NCBI GenBank assembly: GCA_934668605.1
Contig: CAKUNY010000025.1
Location: 1-16,816, forward strand
Origin: an uncultured Oscillospiraceae bacterium
GTDB taxonomy: Bacteria > Bacillota > Clostridia > Oscillospirales > Oscillospiraceae
Length of the DNA: 16,816 nt
Direction: 5' to 3'
In this document: positions 14,709-16,816 of the stretch, in pieces
How positions within the stretch are numbered: position 1 is the stretch's first letter
How the letters are laid out: the number at the start of each line of letters is the position of its first letter
Notes under the pieces: model-generated
Database searches by the model: none
Seen by the model: only the letters and a program-made list of their open reading frames with translations
What the model was told of the DNA's origin: nothing
Program-made: the position numbers and the translations under genes

Positions 14709-15284
14709 ATGCAGTATAAATTTTTTGCGCTCATCTCGCGCATGCGCTACATTGCCCGGTGGGGGCTGATGCGCAACACGTTTCAGGAGAACATTCAGGA
14801 GCACAGCCACATGGTGGCCGTTCTGGCGCACGCGCTGGCGCTCATTGAGCGGGACATTCTCGGAGGCTCTGCTGACCCTGACCGGTGCGCGGCGGCGGCG
14901 CTTTTCCATGATGCGTCCGAAATTCTGACGGGCGATCTGCCGACGCCCATCAAGTATTATAATCCGGAGATCAAAAAGGCGTATAAGAGGATCGAGGCCG
15001 TGAGCTGCGAGAAGCTGCTGGCGCTTTTGCCGGAAGAGCTTCGGCCGAGCTATGCGCCGCTGCTGCTGGAATCGGACGAAGAGGTGGCCGTGATCGTGAA
15101 GGCGGCGGATAAATTGTCGGCGTATTTAAAATGCGTTGAGGAGCTAAAGGCCGGGAACGCGGAGTTTACGCAGGCGGAAAAGCAGACATACAAGGCGCTT
15201 GTGGATATGCAGCTTCCGTGCCTTGATTACTTCATGGAACATTTTCTGGAGAGCTTCCGGCTGACCCTGGATGAGCTGGAGTGA
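14709..15284 (+). CDS. yfbR: 5'-deoxynucleotidase, YfbR type (HD domain)
   Basis: This 191-aa cytoplasmic HD-domain phosphohydrolase removes the phosphate from deoxyribonucleoside 5'-monophosphates, tuning dNTP and thymidine pools. It matches E. coli YfbR over its length (199 aa). R17 and W18 (IARWGLMRN) correspond to the residues that recognise the deoxyribose. Metal ligands are H32 (EHSHMVA), H67 and D68 (LFHDASEILTGDLPTPIKYY) with E71, and D134 (KAADKLSAYLKCVEEL). The end (LDYFMEHFLESFRLTLDEL) is also characteristic. The chosen ATG has GGAGG with 5-nt spacing; an upstream in-frame ATG at 14691 abuts the MATE stop and lacks such a site. It is probably co-transcribed with the second MATE gene. 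No T-tailed terminator was seen after it. Confidence 0.93.
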   Translation: MQYKFFALISRMRYIARWGLMRNTFQENIQEHSHMVAVLAHALALIERDILGGSADPDRCAAAALFHDASEILTGDLPTPIKYYNPEIKKAYKRIEAVSCEKLLALLPEELRPSYAPLLLESDEEVAVIVKAADKLSAYLKCVEELKAGNAEFTQAEKQTYKALVDMQLPCLDYFMEHFLESFRLTLDELE

Positions 15285-15350
15285 CGGGCGTTTTGTAAAA
15301 AACGTGCAATTGAGCCAAAATTGCAGGCAAAAATATGACAAAACTCACAC

Positions 15351-15379
15351 TTGCCTTTCTGGGGAGCAGCCGGTATAAT
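15351..15379 (+). promoter_or_regulatory. Promoter of the uraA leader
   Basis: -35 TTGCCT (15351-15356) and a perfect -10 TATAAT (15374-15379) are 17 nt apart. Transcription should start near 15385, leaving a leader of about 220 nt before uraA. Confidence 0.82.
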
Positions 15380-15409
15380 GGCTGACGGTAAAAGTACGGA
15401 AGGAAGTGC

Positions 15410-15526
15410 ATGGCGATGAAACAGACGATCTGTCAGAAAATCATCCTCGGCGCTCCCGTTTTTGTTTCGGGCGGCAGTGTTTTCAAAACGCCGGATTGGT
15501 GTTTTTCCAAGATACAGGAATTGTGA
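15410..15526 (+). CDS. Putative 38-aa leader peptide upstream of uraA
   Basis: The frame begins ATGGCGATGAAACAGACG and encodes a peptide starting MAMKQTICQKIILGAPVF and ending WCFSKIQEL, 38 aa in all. It lies about 25 nt after the predicted transcription start. A purine-rich AAGGAAG site sits with about 6-nt spacing, as good as those of the real genes nearby. The stop codon TGA (15524-15526) is inside the 5' arm of the terminator at 15516-15557. U-rich stretches fall inside or late in the frame (15459-15467, 15480-15483, 15502-15506). A ribosome finishing this frame would cover the terminator arm and favour read-through. No known leader peptide is recognised. The function is inferred from layout only, and the frame could be chance. 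Confidence 0.5.
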   Translation: MAMKQTICQKIILGAPVFVSGGSVFKTPDWCFSKIQEL

Positions 15527-15535
15527 TTGGTGTTT
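15494..15535 (+). repeat. 11-nt direct repeat within the attenuator
   Basis: GATTGGTGTTT occurs at 15494-15504 and again at 15525-15535. The second copy supplies the upper 5' arm and loop of the terminator. The first is followed by TTCCAA and can form a separate small hairpin (TTGG at 15496-15499 with CCAA at 15507-15510). The copies may act as alternative pairing partners. Confidence 0.5.
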
Positions 15536-15557
15536 CCATTCACAGTTCCTTTTTTTT
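15516..15557 (+). terminator. Leader terminator (attenuator) ahead of uraA
   Basis: AGGAATTGTGATTGG (15516-15530) pairs with CCATTCACAGTTCCT (15536-15550), with one T-T mismatch and one T-G wobble. The loop is TGTTT and seven Ts follow (15551-15557). It has every feature of an intrinsic terminator but lies between the uraA promoter and uraA, 51 nt before its start. It should therefore act as a regulated attenuator. Confidence 0.85.
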
Positions 15558-15608
15558 GGGCTTGTGAGCGCGGCAGTCTGAAGCGTGGAAATGAGGAAGG
15601 AGATTACA

Positions 15609-16816
15609 ATGGGTAAAAAGAAGATTCCCGAAGAAGGCATCTATGATGCAAGAGAGCTCGGTGCGGGCAGAATGTTCGTGCTCGGCTTCCAGCACATGTT
15701 CGCAATGTTCGGCGCGACGGTTCTGGTTCCGATCCTGACCGGCCTTGATGTGTCGACGACGCTGCTGTTCGCAGGTCTGGGCACGCTGCTGTTCCACCTG
15801 ATCACGGGCGGCATTGTCCCGGCGTTCCTCGGCTCGTCCTTCGCGTTCCTCGGCGGCTACGCGACGATCGCTCCGATGATCGACGGCCAGCCGAACCACG
15901 AAATGCTCCCCTACGCCTGCTTCGGCGTTGCGTGCGCGGGTCTTGTGTATGTGATTCTCGCGGCGCTGTTCAAGTCCTTCGGCGCAAAGAAGGTCATGCG
16001 CTTCTTCCCGCCGATCGTCACCGGCCCCATCATCATCGCCATCGGCCTGAACCTCTCGTCCTCCGCCATCAACAACTGCGCGCAGAACTGGTGGATCGCG
16101 ATGGTCGCCATTGTCATCATCATTGCCGCCAACATCTGGGGCAAGGGCATGATCAAGATCATCCCGATCCTGCTCGGCGTCATCGGCTCCTACGTCATCG
16201 CGGTGATTGCAGACCCTGCTGTCCGCGAGAATCTGGTTCAGAATGTGTCCAACGCCAAGTGGTTCGCGCTTCCGATCTACAAGGATGAGACGGTCTTCGG
16301 CCTGTTCATGAACGGCAACGTCGACTCCCACCTGCTTCTGACCTCGGTCATTACGATCGTCCCCCTGAGCCTTGCTACGATGGTCGAGCACATCGGCGAT
16401 ATTTCCGCGATTTCCTCCACCTGCAACCGCAACTACATTGAAAACCCGGGTCTGCACAGAACCCTGATGGGTGACGGCCTGGCAACGACTCTTGCGGCGC
16501 TCTTCGGCGCGCCCGCCAACACCACCTACGGCGAAAACACCGGCGTTCTCGCACTCAGCAAGATCTACGACCCGCGCGTGATCCGCATTGCGGCGATTCT
16601 GGCCATGTGCTTCTCCTTCAGCCCGAAGTTCGCGGCCATCATCTCCTCCATGCCCGGCGGCACCATCGGCGGCGTCAGCCTCGTGCTCTACGGCATGATT
16701 TCCGCAGTCGGCGTGAGAAACGTTGTGGAAAACAAGGTTGACTTCACGAAGTCCAGAAACGTCCTTGTCGCGGCCTTGATCCTGGTGCTCTCGATCGGCA
16801 TCAGCTACTCCTCCGC
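15609..16816 (+). CDS. uraA: Uracil permease UraA (3' end outside the window)
   Basis: The frame is open from 15609 to the window edge (402 codons; E. coli UraA has 429), so only the C-terminal end is missing. It is an NCS2-family membrane symporter that brings uracil in with protons for pyrimidine salvage. The match to UraA covers the whole length: FQHMFAMFGATVLVPILTGL (27-46), the substrate-site strand GSSFAFLGGYA (75-85, F78 equivalent to F73), VEHIGDISAI (259-268) with E260 equivalent to E241, and NTTYGENTGVLALSK (304-318) with E309 equivalent to E290. D264 stands where E. coli has H245; an EHIGD form occurs in many Clostridia. The ATG follows AGGAG with 6-nt spacing. The 15285-15608 gap upstream carries its promoter, leader frame and attenuator. 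Confidence 0.94.
   Translation, partial: MGKKKIPEEGIYDARELGAGRMFVLGFQHMFAMFGATVLVPILTGLDVSTTLLFAGLGTLLFHLITGGIVPAFLGSSFAFLGGYATIAPMIDGQPNHEMLPYACFGVACAGLVYVILAALFKSFGAKKVMRFFPPIVTGPIIIAIGLNLSSSAINNCAQNWWIAMVAIVIIIAANIWGKGMIKIIPILLGVIGSYVIAVIADPAVRENLVQNVSNAKWFALPIYKDETVFGLFMNGNVDSHLLLTSVITIVPLSLATMVEHIGDISAISSTCNRNYIENPGLHRTLMGDGLATTLAALFGAPANTTYGENTGVLALSKIYDPRVIRIAAILAMCFSFSPKFAAIISSMPGGTIGGVSLVLYGMISAVGVRNVVENKVDFTKSRNVLVAALILVLSIGISYSS

Noticed and set aside
15289..15324. Two small hairpins after yfbR as a terminator
   Set aside because: CGTTTT/AAAACG and GCAATT/AATTGC are short and AT-rich, and neither is followed by a T-run.
15385..15515. Purine riboswitch or PyrR-binding site in the uraA leader
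   Set aside because: I looked for the conserved purine-riboswitch core and the PyrR anti-antiterminator loop and found neither. A new or divergent RNA class cannot be excluded by eye.
15540..16457. 305-aa open frame on the - strand opposite uraA
   Set aside because: The frame is very rich in Arg, Asp and Glu with no family resemblance, while the + strand gives a full-length match to UraA with its substrate residues.

Overview
The window looks like a chromosomal segment of a fairly GC-rich Gram-positive Clostridia, most likely a gut member of the Oscillospiraceae. This rests on the gene order glmU-prs-pth-mfd (the Firmicutes housekeeping order), a two-gene SufC/SufB iron-sulfur system, a membrane-anchored VanW-family protein, AGGAGG-type ribosome binding sites and near-consensus sigma-A promoters. 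The family assignment is inference. No tRNA, rRNA, CRISPR array, transposase or phage gene was seen.

Layout. (1) 1-163 is non-coding and rich in hairpins, followed by rnhA (RNase HI, + strand). rnhA converges on a VanW-family gene (- strand), and a perfect 15-bp bidirectional terminator lies between them. (2) 2751-9285, all on the - strand, reads in transcription order: a GlmU homologue with an eroded nucleotidyltransferase half, prs (PRPP synthase), pth (peptidyl-tRNA hydrolase) and mfd (transcription-repair coupling factor). This is the Bacillus-type glmU-prs-ctc-pth-fin-mfd order without ctc and fin. (3) A promoter facing away from glmU drives sufC-sufB, a minimal Fe-S assembly pair with overlapping genes, which ends in a strong terminator. 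A MATE transporter follows immediately, then another terminator and a palindromic MITE/REP-like repeat. (4) A three-cysteine Rrf2/IscR-like regulator (- strand) is divergent from a second MATE transporter, which is followed by yfbR (5'-deoxynucleotidase). (5) The window ends inside uraA (uracil permease). Its roughly 220-nt leader has a clear promoter, a 38-codon reading frame with a good ribosome binding site, U-rich tracts and an intrinsic terminator whose 5' arm contains the stop codon of that frame.

How the parts connect. Precursor and cell-wall housekeeping (prs, glmU-like), translation rescue (pth) and DNA repair (mfd) form one block. The Rrf2 regulator has the cysteines expected of a cluster-sensing protein. 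A 20-bp dyad in its own promoter resembles one just upstream of the sufC promoter, so it may control Fe-S assembly and perhaps the neighbouring MATE gene. yfbR and uraA both act on pyrimidine and deoxynucleotide pools.

The observations most worth following up are the uraA leader, which has the layout of the enterobacterial pyrBI attenuator (UTP-sensitive, coupled to translation), and the GlmU homologue that keeps its acetyltransferase residues but has lost the nucleotidyltransferase signature.
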